A stretch of 14,684 nucleotides of DNA from Desulfatirhabdium butyrativorans (GCA_020718785.1 DYRK01000086.1:1-14684), one strand, 5' to 3'. Shown: positions 8,167 through 14,684, counted from the stretch's first letter. Numbers and translations: made by a program. The notes: generated by a model from the letters alone, not told the origin.

Positions 8167-8235
8167 TAAAAAAATAATTCAAATCTGATTTGACAACCAT
8201 GTCGGATTTTTTCATCAAGCGTGGGATACAGGGAT

Positions 8236-8556
8236 ATGCAGGGGAATAACATATTACAAAAATTGACAAATACGGAAAAGCTGATTGCCCGTCTGACAGT
8301 GCTGAAGCCTGAGATTATCTCGCGATATAAAGCTAAGGAAATAGGGCTGTTCGGCTCTTTTGTCCGTGATGAGCAAAAAAATGACAGTGATATTGATCTG
8401 CTGGCAGACTTTGATGAAGAGGCAGACCTGTTCGATCTGATAGGATTGGCTCAGTTTTTAGAAGAAAAGTTTAACCGGAAAGTTGATGTTGTTCCTAAGA
8501 ATGCTCTGAGAACAGAGCTTAGGGAGTCGGTTCTCCGGGAAGTTGTGGTTATATGA
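8236..8556 (+). CDS. mntA: MntA-type nucleotidyltransferase antitoxin
   Basis: This is a minimal nucleotidyltransferase of 106 residues. The signature is complete: G40-S41, ten residues, then D52-I-D54 (GLFGSFVRDE ... SDIDLLADF). MntA enzymes neutralise the partner HEPN ribonuclease HepT by AMPylating it. The gene overlaps hepT by 4 nt (ATGA), the usual arrangement of this pair. The start is uncertain: an in-frame GTG at 8221 has no ribosome binding site, and ATG 8236 has only AGGG at 8230-8233, which is unusually close. Residue counts use ATG 8236. The family assignment is firm; operon membership with the upstream genes is doubtful because 230 nt of stem-loop sequence intervene. Confidence 0.92.
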   Translation: MQGNNILQKLTNTEKLIARLTVLKPEIISRYKAKEIGLFGSFVRDEQKNDSDIDLLADFDEEADLFDLIGLAQFLEEKFNRKVDVVPKNALRTELRESVLREVVVI

Positions 8557-8885
8557 GAGATCACAGACTCTGTCTGAAAGATATTTTCTCAGCAATGGAA
8601 AGCATCGAAGCTTTTGTTCATAAAATGGATTTTAAAGAATTTCAGGCTGATGATAAGACATCGAGTGCGGTCATCAGAAAACTTGAAATAATCGGAGAAG
8701 CAGCAAAATATGTTCCGGATGAGATACGGCATAACTATCCCGATGTTCCTTGGAAAGAAATGTCCGGAATGAGAGACAAGCTTATTCATTTCTACTTCGG
8801 AACAGATTATCAATTGGTCTGGAAAGCAATAAAAGAACGTCTCCCTAAAGTCAAATCAATGATTCGTAAAATCTTGCAAGATTGA
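8553..8885 (+). CDS. hepT: HepT-like HEPN ribonuclease toxin
   Basis: The 110-residue helical HEPN protein retains the catalytic motif RX4HXY intact: R74, H79 and Y81 in RDKLIHFYFGTD. A conserved helix, AVIRKLEIIGEAAKYVP (40-55), precedes it, as in HepT/DUF86 proteins. These toxins cut RNA, reported for tRNA in some members, and are inhibited by the adjacent MntA. Translation is probably coupled to mntA through the ATGA overlap at 8553-8556. The length is normal, and nothing suggests inactivation, so the pair should be a working type VII-style toxin-antitoxin module. Such pairs are common cargo in genomes of filamentous bacteria and near other defence genes. Confidence 0.92.
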   Translation: MRDHRLCLKDIFSAMESIEAFVHKMDFKEFQADDKTSSAVIRKLEIIGEAAKYVPDEIRHNYPDVPWKEMSGMRDKLIHFYFGTDYQLVWKAIKERLPKVKSMIRKILQD

Positions 8886-8967
8886 TCGCCGAGCAGTCGG
8901 GGGCTTTCCGGTGAACAAAAATTTCATTCTTTGTCGGACGGTCTCATGTCCGTCGTGAAAGAAAAAT

Positions 8968-9040
8968 AGGCAGTGATGCAGAAGAGGCGACAGTTCTGAA
9001 TCGCCTTTTACACACTGCCTCATTAAAATAAGGAGGTGAT
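8968..9040 (+). promoter_or_regulatory. Structured leader with an extended Shine-Dalgarno and no proper gene
   Basis: The 226-base gap between hepT and the next start (8886-9111) holds a fold: outer stem AGGCAGTG (8968-8975) with CACTGCCT (9013-9020), inner hairpin GGCGA (8986-8990) with TCGCC (9001-9005). An alternative pairing, CAGAA (8979-8983) with TTCTG (8994-8998), competes with the inner hairpin. Downstream, AAGGAGGTGAT (9030-9040) matches the full anti-Shine-Dalgarno, yet no ATG follows at a suitable distance; only a 13-codon GTG frame (9036-9077) or an 8-codon TTG frame (9051-9077) is present. The next gene has its own AAGGA at 9101-9105. This may be an attenuator-like leader or a relic; I do not recognise a named riboswitch. 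Confidence 0.4.
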
Positions 9041-9111
9041 AAACGAACTTTTGTTTCAAAAGAAAGAACGGCTTTAAAATCAACTGATATTTTGTATTAA
9101 AAGGAAAAAAT

Positions 9112-10352
9112 ATGAAATCTTCACTCACTGTGTTTGCGGTTGTCTGTCTTGTTCTGACGGCGGGAACGGCAGTTGTGGCAAATGCTCAGACTTTTGATGA
9201 AAATTCCGCCGACATCACCAACAAATACATGCCCTTCAGCCTGGGGAAGACGCTGGTTTTTGCTCAGATGGATAAGGCGACTTCCAAGCCGAACGGGAAA
9301 TATGCGTATTGGCATTGTACAGGTTACGACATTGTGGACGGCGTGAAATGCCTGAAAGTGAATGCGACAGGCTGGTCATTGACTACGACCGGTATCTGCG
9401 CAATACACTTCATGCTTTTTCTTTTTCTTTTTTTTTATTGGTATGCCCAGTCTGTTGACGGCAGTGTATATGTGCTTCAGTTTGCAGAATTCGGCAATAC
9501 AGTGCCTGTCGGCGTCGGTAATATCATCACTATGGGTAAGATTTTTTTGCAACGCTGTTTATGGGATCTGAGGCGCAGGTATCATCCTTGGCGAACAAGA
9601 CTGTCACCACAAATACCGGGCTCGGAACATTCAAGGGCTGCCTTGAAGTGGCTACGGAGATATTGGGTACACTGTCTTTTGCCCCGGGTATCGGTTCGGT
9701 AAAACAGATTGACAGGCTCGGCGGTATTTCGGAACTGGCGGCTTTCTGTGTTTCCGCCCAAACCCCAAACCAGTCTGTATGACATCACCGGAGACGGCAA
9801 AACCGGCCTGGAAGAAGCGATTTATGCCCTTCAGTTTTACAGCCGGCGCATTTGTGCAGGGGATATTTACATTGACCTCCGGCGTCTTTGCGGCAAACAG
9901 CGCGATTCCTGCCAAATTTACCTGCAATGGTGAAGATGTTTCTCCGCCTCTGGCATGGACAAAGCAGCCGCGCCGGCACGCAAAGTTTTGTTCTGATAAC
10001 GGATGACCCCGATGCCATTCCTGTTGCCGGTTATACATGGGATCATTGGATAGTCTATGACATTCCGGCTTCGGCAACAGCGCTCCCGGAAAACGACGTG
10101 GCATTCGCAGCGGGGCGAATCTCCCTGCCGGAGCAAAGCAGGGAATCAACTCATTTCCCGGCGAGCAGTACGGAGGTCCCTGTCCGCCTTCGGGAACTCA
10201 CCGCTATTACTTCAAACTGTATGCCGGTGTTTCTTGCAACACTGAATCCTGCGAACACCGACAAAACCGGAATCGAAGCTGCCATGAGCGGTCATCTGCT
10301 TGGGCAGACCGAGCTGGTCGGGACTTATACAGTAGCGACCAGGAAACGCTGA
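9112..10352 (+). pseudogene. Frameshifted secreted protein: signal peptide, EF-hand-like loop, PEBP (YbhB-like) domain
   Basis: A clear signal peptide (about residues 1-26, ending ANAQ) opens a secreted domain of unknown function in the frame of 9112. Its sense continues by switching frame at about 9542-9548 (a T7 run), 9760, 9825, 9972, 10105 and 10230. Recognisable pieces are: DITGDGKTGLEEAIYALQ (from 9781), a dockerin-like calcium loop; then PEBP/YbhB signatures, AIPAKFTCNGEDVSPPLAW, SFVLITDDPDA, DHWIVYDIPA, YGGPCPPSGTHRYYFKLYA and GHLLGQTELVGTY, in PEBP order. A T-rich stretch (9415-9438) also distorts the first domain. Each switch is by one base. Either the gene has decayed or the assembly carries indels here; intact neighbours favour decay. 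The precise frame-switch points are my estimates. Whether the domains were one gene or two is unproven. Confidence 0.8.
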
Positions 10353-10362
10353 CCCGAAGATA

Positions 10363-10394
10363 TGCAGGGACAGGCCGTGGCCTGCGCCCCTGCA
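10363..10394. repeat. GC-rich dispersed-type hairpin
   Basis: TGCAGGG (10363-10369) pairs with CCCTGCA (10388-10394), and AGGCC pairs with GGCCT inside, leaving a small bulge. No T-tract follows. It sits between the PEBP pseudogene and the next gene and looks like an intergenic repeat; I see no second copy in the window. Confidence 0.5.
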
Positions 10395-10443
10395 CGTCAA
10401 ATTCGCTCTGCTTCTGTATCGAACTGAAAAGAGAGAACTGTTT

Positions 10444-11196
10444 ATGTTTATCATTCATGCCGGAAAAGAAAACAGCGGCGGCTTGCTGGGCTTATGGCGA
10501 GATATTCCATCCGGTTCTCTTTCTTTTTCAGAGCCTTCGGAATCAAAGGAAGAGACCGGATGCCTCTGTTCATTGCCGGATAATCTGCCTGAGGCAGAGG
10601 CGTCAATCTCTCGTTTAGAAACAGATTTGCAGACAAAAATTCATGCTCTTTCAAGAGGAGGAGAATTTCTCAGACATTTATCTGTGAATGACTCGCTGTC
10701 TTTCGGCATTTATTCGGATTCGGACACAGACAGCCCGGAAATCAGATTGCAACAGCATCTGGCATGGCGGAAAAGAGGCGGAAAAGATTCGGTATCTTTC
10801 GGGTGGGGATTTTCAGATAACTATTCGGAAAGCCTGAGCGAATTCGAGACATTTATCCGGAAGATATCCGAATTTCTCAAACCGACCCTTTGTATCGAAA
10901 CCCGGGTTCAGGAAAACCTGTTTGCCCGCACCCGCGCTGAAATGGACGGCGATCTGAAAACGCTCTGGAATTTTACAGACGGTGAATTTTCGGCTTATGC
11001 CTCGCTGCATCAGCGGAATGTCTCCTTTGCATTGGATTCACGGACTGCGCTGTTTCAACTGCTGGCTCAGATTATTTCCGGAGCCGCCGCGCTTGCTGTC
11101 AGATTCAGCCTGCCCGGAGGTGCGATAACCGCATTGCCCGCGGCTTGGCGTTATATTCAGGATGTCATGCAGATATCTGCGGGAATCCGCTTATGA
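10444..11196 (+). CDS. Unrecognised 250-residue protein
   Basis: I do not recognise this family. The product is soluble-looking for most of its length, rich in Ser, Glu and aromatic residues, with repeated SFG elements (SLSFGIYSD, SVSFGWGFSD) suggesting beta strands. The C-terminal part is helical and hydrophobic, with ALFQLLAQIISGAAALAV (about 203-220) as a possible membrane-associated helix. It has no signal peptide. A purine-rich GAGAGAA precedes the ATG as a weak ribosome binding site. It is codirectional with the CHAT-SIR2 gene further down and may have belonged to one operon with it before the AT-rich stretch between them arrived. Codon use looks like that of the neighbouring conflict genes. 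Function unknown. Confidence 0.7.
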   Translation: MFIIHAGKENSGGLLGLWRDIPSGSLSFSEPSESKEETGCLCSLPDNLPEAEASISRLETDLQTKIHALSRGGEFLRHLSVNDSLSFGIYSDSDTDSPEIRLQQHLAWRKRGGKDSVSFGWGFSDNYSESLSEFETFIRKISEFLKPTLCIETRVQENLFARTRAEMDGDLKTLWNFTDGEFSAYASLHQRNVSFALDSRTALFQLLAQIISGAAALAVRFSLPGGAITALPAAWRYIQDVMQISAGIRL

Positions 11197-11300
11197 GCGC
11201 AATCACTTTTGAAATGCTTTCACACGGGCATCAAAACCGGTATGCTTTTCCTTGTTGTTGTCACGGACTGTATCTGACACAATATGAATGTTGTGTATGA
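11193..11300 (+). CDS. 35-residue frame coupled to the preceding stop, possible gene stub
   Basis: ATGA at 11193-11196 overlaps the stop of the preceding gene, and the frame runs 35 codons to TGA at 11298-11300. The product starts MSAITFEMLSHGHQNRYAF and then becomes Cys-rich and irregular. The coupled start and sensible first 19 residues suggest the 5' end of a longer gene whose remainder was lost. The spacing of hydrophobic and Tyr residues is loosely like the start of the CHAT protein at 11878 (ADLEISLYRCYDNSYAVEM), so it may be a CHAT gene stub; that is a guess. Confidence 0.3.
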   Translation: MSAITFEMLSHGHQNRYAFPCCCHGLYLTQYECCV

Positions 11301-11359
11301 ATCAAGTAATGATCATGAACCTCGTCCATTATTTTGCGATTTTTGGTGAATGACATATG

Positions 11360-11375
11360 TTACCTTGTGTGGTAA
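11360..11375. promoter_or_regulatory. TTACC-N6-GGTAA palindrome in an AT-rich gap
   Basis: The 148-base gap 11301-11448 is AT-rich and holds no gene. It contains TTACC (11360-11364), six bases, then GGTAA (11371-11375), with a second GGTTACC at 11389-11395, shaped like an operator. It lies about 75 nt before the methyltransferase remnant. No confident promoter hexamers accompany it. Confidence 0.25.
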
Positions 11376-11448
11376 AAAGAATAAATAAGGTTACCTGATA
11401 ATCAAAAGTTATGTTCCGACTTTTTATCTTATTGATTTGAAAGTATAA

Positions 11449-11661
11449 ATGTACAACAATATTAAAAATATTCAGAAATTGACACATATTTATGAATCCG
11501 GCAACTTGAATATCAATGAGTTCAGAGGGTCATATTTAAATAATGGATGGAGATTATTTGAAGGACCTGCAAAAGAAGCCCTTAATTTTCTGGATGATGA
11601 ATGTATTGACTGTGTAGTAACATCACCCCCATATTTTTGGTTAAGAGATGAGATATTTTAA
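11449..11661 (+). pseudogene. Truncated DNA methyltransferase (N-terminal fragment)
   Basis: The 70-residue frame ends soon after a catalytic motif of amino-methyltransferases: WRLFEGPAKEALNFL, then DCVVTSPPYFWLRDE, with TSPPY being motif IV of N4-cytosine/N6-adenine enzymes. Full-length members need a further 200 or more residues including the SAM-binding FxGxG motif, which I cannot find in any frame before 11878. There is no ribosome binding site, and TAA directly precedes the ATG. The 11662-11877 stretch has an open frame from 11648 in another phase that runs into the CHAT gene but shows no recognisable motif, so I treat it as decayed remainder. Composition is AT-rich compared with both neighbours, as expected for an imported restriction-modification fragment. 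Confidence 0.7.
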
Positions 11662-11877
11662 AACAAACAGATTCGGAAAACATGGCATAACAAGTCATTC
11701 CAGCGGATTTGAGGGGATTATCAATAAGGTTGCTCCCTGCAAAGATTCATGGAATTACGGGCAAAATCAAATCAAGTATGTTTCAAAACAGTTTCAGTCA
11801 TTTTATCTGTCTTCACTTATTGTTATTGAACCCCGAAAAATTGTTCTGTCTCTCATAAATGCCGGGAGAAAAAACAG

Positions 11878-13944
11878 ATGTCCTCTTACACTGATTATGC
11901 TGATCTCGAAATCAGCCTCTACCGTTGCTACGACAACAGTTATGCCGTTGAAATGCGCTTCAGCCATCCGGACAGCGATGCGGATATCCGTCTGCTGAGG
12001 TCGGGACCTGTTATCCGTTTCGATTCCGGTGTATTGCAGGAGAATATCCTCAACAATGAGCGATACGGTCAACTGCTTTCCGAAAGCTTTTTTGCCGATC
12101 CCGAAGTTCTGTCTGCATTTGACAAAGCCTGCGGGAATGCTCAGACCCTGAATGTGCCGCTGCGTCTGAGACTGTTTATCTGGACAGGAGCATCGGAACT
12201 GCATCTTCTGCGATGGGAAACCCTGCGGGATCCCCGGGACAATACTCCGCTTCTGACCGGCGAAAAAATTCTTTTCTCGCGTTATCTCAGCAGCCTTGAC
12301 TGCAGGCCCGTTCGGCTGCTGGCTGCTGCTGATCTGAAAGCTCTGGTCGTGATTGCAGATCCGCTTGATCTTTCCGAATACAATTTGGCGAAGATAGATG
12401 TAAAGGGCGAACTGGAAAGGGCTGAGGCAGGTCTGGTCCGTACCCGTATATCCGCACTGGGCAATGGAAATAAAGCAAGCTTGAACAATATGATCGCAGG
12501 GCTGCGTGAGGGCTGCGATATTTTATATTTGGTCTGTCACGGCGCGCTGGTAAAAGGCGAACCGCAGCTTTTTCTCGAAGATGACTCTGGCAAAGTGCGC
12601 CGCACTCCCGGAAGCGAACTGATTGCCCGGCTGAACGAACTTCAGAAGATTCCCCGGCTGATTGTGCTTGCTTCCTGCCAGAGTGCCGGAACCGGAAACG
12701 AAGGGGCGGCATTGGCAGCATTGGGTCCCCGTCTGTCCGAAGTCGGTATCCCGGCAGTTCTTGCAATGCAGGGAAATGTGACTATGGAGACCGTGGCAAA
12801 ATTTATGCCCGTGTTCTTTGAAGAACTGCATCGTGACGGTCAGATTGACCGGGCAATGGCTGTGGCACGAGGCGCAGTGAGGGAGCGGCCCGACTGGGGT
12901 TTGCCGGTGCTGTTCTTGCGCCTCAAAAGCGGGCGGCTCTGGTACACGCCCGGATTTGCCGGGGATCAGCAGGGAATGGAAAAATGGCCTGCTCTGATTA
13001 ACAATATCCGCCAGAGCCGATGTACGCCCATACTGGGGCCGGGTCTGAGCGAATCACTGCTCGGATCACGCCGCGAGATTGCACGTCGCTGGGCTGAATC
13101 CTATCATTTTCCAATGGCGCCCCATCATAAAGATGATCTTCCTCAGGTTGCCCAATATCTGGCTGTGAATCAGGAATATTTTTTTCCTCGGGACAAATTT
13201 CAGGAATATCTTCGCCAAGAATTGCTCAAACACTACGGAAAAGCTTTGCCGGATGAGTTGGATAAAGCCCCGCTGGAAGAACTGATGAAGGCGGTAGGAA
13301 ACCTTCGCCGTGAAAGCGATCCCGAAGACCCGCACCGCATTCTGGCAGAGCTTCCTTTGCCGATCTATATCACAGGCGATTACGGCAATCTGTTGGACAC
13401 TGCGCTCACAGCCGCAGGCAAATCCCCGCGCGTGGATATGTGCCGATGGAACACGGAAATCGAGGATATTCCGTCTGTTTACGATGATGAGCCGGATTAT
13501 CAGCCTGATAATGAGCATCCGCTGGTCTATCATCTTTTCGGCAGGATTCATCAGCAGGAATCTTTGGTTCTCACCGAAGATGACTACTTTGACTACCTCA
13601 TCGGCGTGACCGGAAACAAAGAACTGATTCCGGGCGCGGTCCGCCGCAATTTGGTTGATACTGCCCTTTTGTTTGTGGGTTTCAAGCTGGACGACTGGGA
13701 TTTCCGGGTTCTGTTCCGCAGCATTATGAGCAGAGAGGGCGGACGGAGGCGCAGAAAATATGCTCATGTGGGCGTGCAGGTTGATCCGGAGCAGGGCAGC
13801 ATTCTCAATCCGGAGCGTGCGCGTCAATATCTGGAAAAATATTTCGAGGAAGCCTCTGTCAGCATATTCTGGGGCAGTGCGGAGGATTTTATCCGAGAGT
13901 TGAAAAAGCGGTGGGATGGGAGTAAAGTGAGAAATGAGAAGTGA
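11878..13944 (+). CDS. CHAT peptidase fused to a SIR2-like domain
   Basis: The 688-residue product joins two effector domains. Residues 1-360 form a CHAT (caspase-like, clan CD) peptidase with N-terminal strands (YADLEISLYRCYDNSYAV), the catalytic His in YLVCHGAL (H221) and Cys in LASCQSAG (C267). Residues about 371-680 are SIR2-like: ILGPGLS (385-391) replaces the usual GAGxS, HLFG (H552) is the expected active-site His, LVLTEDDYFDYL follows, and LLFVGFKLDDWDFR (598-610) closes the fold. At the NAD-binding TTNxD position the protein reads TGDYGNLL (499-506), replacing the conserved Asn and Asp, so NADase activity is questionable. GGGAG (11864-11868) is 9 nt before the ATG. The stop lies within a heptamer repeat. 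CHAT-SIR2 fusions typically belong to NTPase-regulated conflict systems, fitting the locus. Confidence 0.9.
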   Translation: MSSYTDYADLEISLYRCYDNSYAVEMRFSHPDSDADIRLLRSGPVIRFDSGVLQENILNNERYGQLLSESFFADPEVLSAFDKACGNAQTLNVPLRLRLFIWTGASELHLLRWETLRDPRDNTPLLTGEKILFSRYLSSLDCRPVRLLAAADLKALVVIADPLDLSEYNLAKIDVKGELERAEAGLVRTRISALGNGNKASLNNMIAGLREGCDILYLVCHGALVKGEPQLFLEDDSGKVRRTPGSELIARLNELQKIPRLIVLASCQSAGTGNEGAALAALGPRLSEVGIPAVLAMQGNVTMETVAKFMPVFFEELHRDGQIDRAMAVARGAVRERPDWGLPVLFLRLKSGRLWYTPGFAGDQQGMEKWPALINNIRQSRCTPILGPGLSESLLGSRREIARRWAESYHFPMAPHHKDDLPQVAQYLAVNQEYFFPRDKFQEYLRQELLKHYGKALPDELDKAPLEELMKAVGNLRRESDPEDPHRILAELPLPIYITGDYGNLLDTALTAAGKSPRVDMCRWNTEIEDIPSVYDDEPDYQPDNEHPLVYHLFGRIHQQESLVLTEDDYFDYLIGVTGNKELIPGAVRRNLVDTALLFVGFKLDDWDFRVLFRSIMSREGGRRRRKYAHVGVQVDPEQGSILNPERARQYLEKYFEEASVSIFWGSAEDFIRELKKRWDGSKVRNEK

Positions 13945-14021
13945 GGAGTGAGAATTGAAAAGTGAGAAGTGAGAAATAAGAATTTTCAATTCTCACTTCT
14001 CACTTCCAAATTCTCACTTCC
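13924..14021. repeat. Inverted heptamer array between convergent genes, GAAGTGA family
   Basis: Eight heptamers (AAAGTGA, GAAATGA, GAAGTGA, GGAGTGA, GAATTGA, AAAGTGA, GAAGTGA, GAAATAA) fill 13924-13979. After GAATTTT come CAATTCT, CACTTCT, CACTTCC, AAATTCT and CACTTCC, the complement. A perfect 16-bp stem (13960-13975 with 13990-14005) encloses a 14-nt loop. The array supplies the stop of the CHAT-SIR2 gene (TGA 13942-13944) and, on the other strand, the stop of maf (14000-14002). It may act as a bidirectional transcript barrier, though it lacks a terminator T-tract. Confidence 0.85.
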
Positions 14022-14632
14022 CTGCGGATAATTCCTTCTCTTGCAAGAAATTCAAGCACTTCGCACACCGGAAGCCCTACCACATTGGTGTAAGAGCCGA
14101 ATACACATTTCACAAGAAAGGAACCGAGTCCCTGAATGGCATAAGCCCCGGCTTTGTCAAAAGGTTCTTGGGTGTGAATATACCATTCGATCTCTTCCTC
14201 GCTCAGGTCTTTGAAAAGAACCTGCGTGATAACAGTTTCCGAAAATTTCCGGTTTTTCGCTTTGCAGCATACGGAATATCCGGTAAAGACCTGATGAGTC
14301 CGCGCACTGAGGCGTTTTAACATAGCCCGCGCCTCTGCTTTTGTGCCGGGCTTTCCGAGTATGATGCCGTCAATCAGCACAATGGTATCCGCGGCAATTA
14401 CCCAACTGTGAGGATATTTTTCCGCGACTTCTCCGGCTTTTGCCTCAGCCAGTATTCTGACATAAGTTTCCGGCAAAACTTCGGGTACGGAGCTTTCATC
14501 GAATCCGCTGGGAATAACAGAAAAAGAAAGCCCTGCCTGTTCCAGCAGAAGCCGCCGCCGCGGGGATTCGGATGCAAGGATCAGAGTCGGCATGTTTGAT
14601 GAAGATGTTGAATTATTCATTGGTAAATTCAT
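14000..14632 (-). CDS. maf: Maf-family nucleoside triphosphate pyrophosphatase
   Basis: Maf proteins hydrolyse non-canonical or excess nucleoside triphosphates to monophosphates in the cytoplasm. All signature motifs are present: ILASESPRRRLLL near the N-terminus, VIAADTIV with the catalytic Asp region, THQVFTGY, EPFDKAGAYAIQG and GSYTNVVGLPV. The start is ambiguous: ATG at 14632 has GAGG three bases upstream, ATG at 14620 is possible, and ATG at 14593 (MPTLILAS) gives the usual family N-terminus. Residues before MPTL are Asn/Ser-rich and may be untranslated. An open frame reaches 14647, inside the palindromic repeat, and is not a credible start. The last codons (EVRIWK and TGA) are formed by the heptamer array. 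It is convergent with the CHAT-SIR2 gene and probably marks the edge of the accessory region. Confidence 0.94.
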   Translation of the reverse strand: MNLPMNNSTSSSNMPTLILASESPRRRLLLEQAGLSFSVIPSGFDESSVPEVLPETYVRILAEAKAGEVAEKYPHSWVIAADTIVLIDGIILGKPGTKAEARAMLKRLSARTHQVFTGYSVCCKAKNRKFSETVITQVLFKDLSEEEIEWYIHTQEPFDKAGAYAIQGLGSFLVKCVFGSYTNVVGLPVCEVLEFLAREGIIRREVRIWK

Positions 14633-14638
14633 TTTCCT

Positions 14639-14664
14639 CGTTCCCAAGCCCCGGCTTGGGAACG
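14639..14664. repeat. 26-bp near-perfect palindrome, right copy
   Basis: The arms CGTTCCCAAGCC and GGCTTGGGAACG flank a central CC, the exact reverse complement of the copy at 29-54. It lies just upstream of maf. The remaining 14665-14684 is GC-rich and holds nothing I can name. Confidence 0.8.
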
Positions 14665-14684
14665 CATCTGCGCCCGAAGCCCCG

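Noticed and set aside
8118..8180. Rho-independent terminator
   Set aside because: The stem is followed by A residues on the plus strand, and there is no T-tract on either exit side.
8190..8218. Sigma-70 promoter for mntA from TTGACA at 8190
   Set aside because: No acceptable -10 hexamer lies 16-18 bases downstream.
8968..9040. Named riboswitch such as cyclic-di-GMP type
   Set aside because: The conserved core bases of that class are not present; only generic stems are seen.
13066..13989. Minus-strand open frame of 307 codons opposite CHAT-SIR2
   Set aside because: The CHAT-SIR2 frame has full motif support; the antisense product has no recognisable motif, and its start is repeat-derived.

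Overview
The window looks like accessory DNA from a large, repeat-rich, moderately GC-rich bacterial genome. The gene content (STAND NTPase with WD40 repeats, CHAT fused to SIR2, caspase-like peptidase, MNT/HEPN pair) and a dockerin-like calcium loop in a broken secreted protein resemble multicellular sulfate reducers (Desulfonema-like Desulfobacterota). Filamentous cyanobacteria carry similar conflict genes. The taxonomic guess is inference; no rRNA or strong taxonomic marker is present.

Layout. 1-106: palindromic repeats. 107-4735: a giant nSTAND1 NTPase with one membrane segment and 21 WD40 repeats, which fits three seven-bladed propellers. 4915-6948: a caspase/C25-like cysteine peptidase. 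7038-7991: a GH108-type muramidase. These last two end in the same ~134-residue C-terminal domain, about 58% identical by eye, which I cannot assign to a known family. 8236-8885: a MntA/HepT toxin-antitoxin pair. 9112-10352: a pseudogene with about six frameshifts that once encoded a secreted protein with a calcium loop and a PEBP (YbhB-like) domain. 10444-11196: an unrecognised 250-residue protein, with a 35-residue reading frame coupled to its stop. 11301-11877: AT-rich, holding a truncated DNA methyltransferase remnant. 11878-13944: a CHAT peptidase fused to a SIR2-like domain. 14000-14632, minus strand: the housekeeping nucleotide pyrophosphatase Maf.

Three intergenic gaps (4716-4901, 6950-7026, 13924-14021) are filled by tandem degenerate heptamers followed by the complement of the same heptamers, giving long hairpins. 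Each gap uses a different heptamer. Two of these arrays supply the last codons and the stop codons of flanking genes. The window is bracketed by two copies of a 26-bp palindrome in opposite orientation.

Working model (inference): the WD40-STAND protein senses a stimulus, and the neighbouring peptidase and cytoplasmic muramidase, tied together by their shared C-terminal domain, act as effectors of a suicidal or lytic conflict system. CHAT-SIR2 and MntA/HepT add further layers. The shared domain joining a protease and a cell-wall hydrolase is the most novel observation here.
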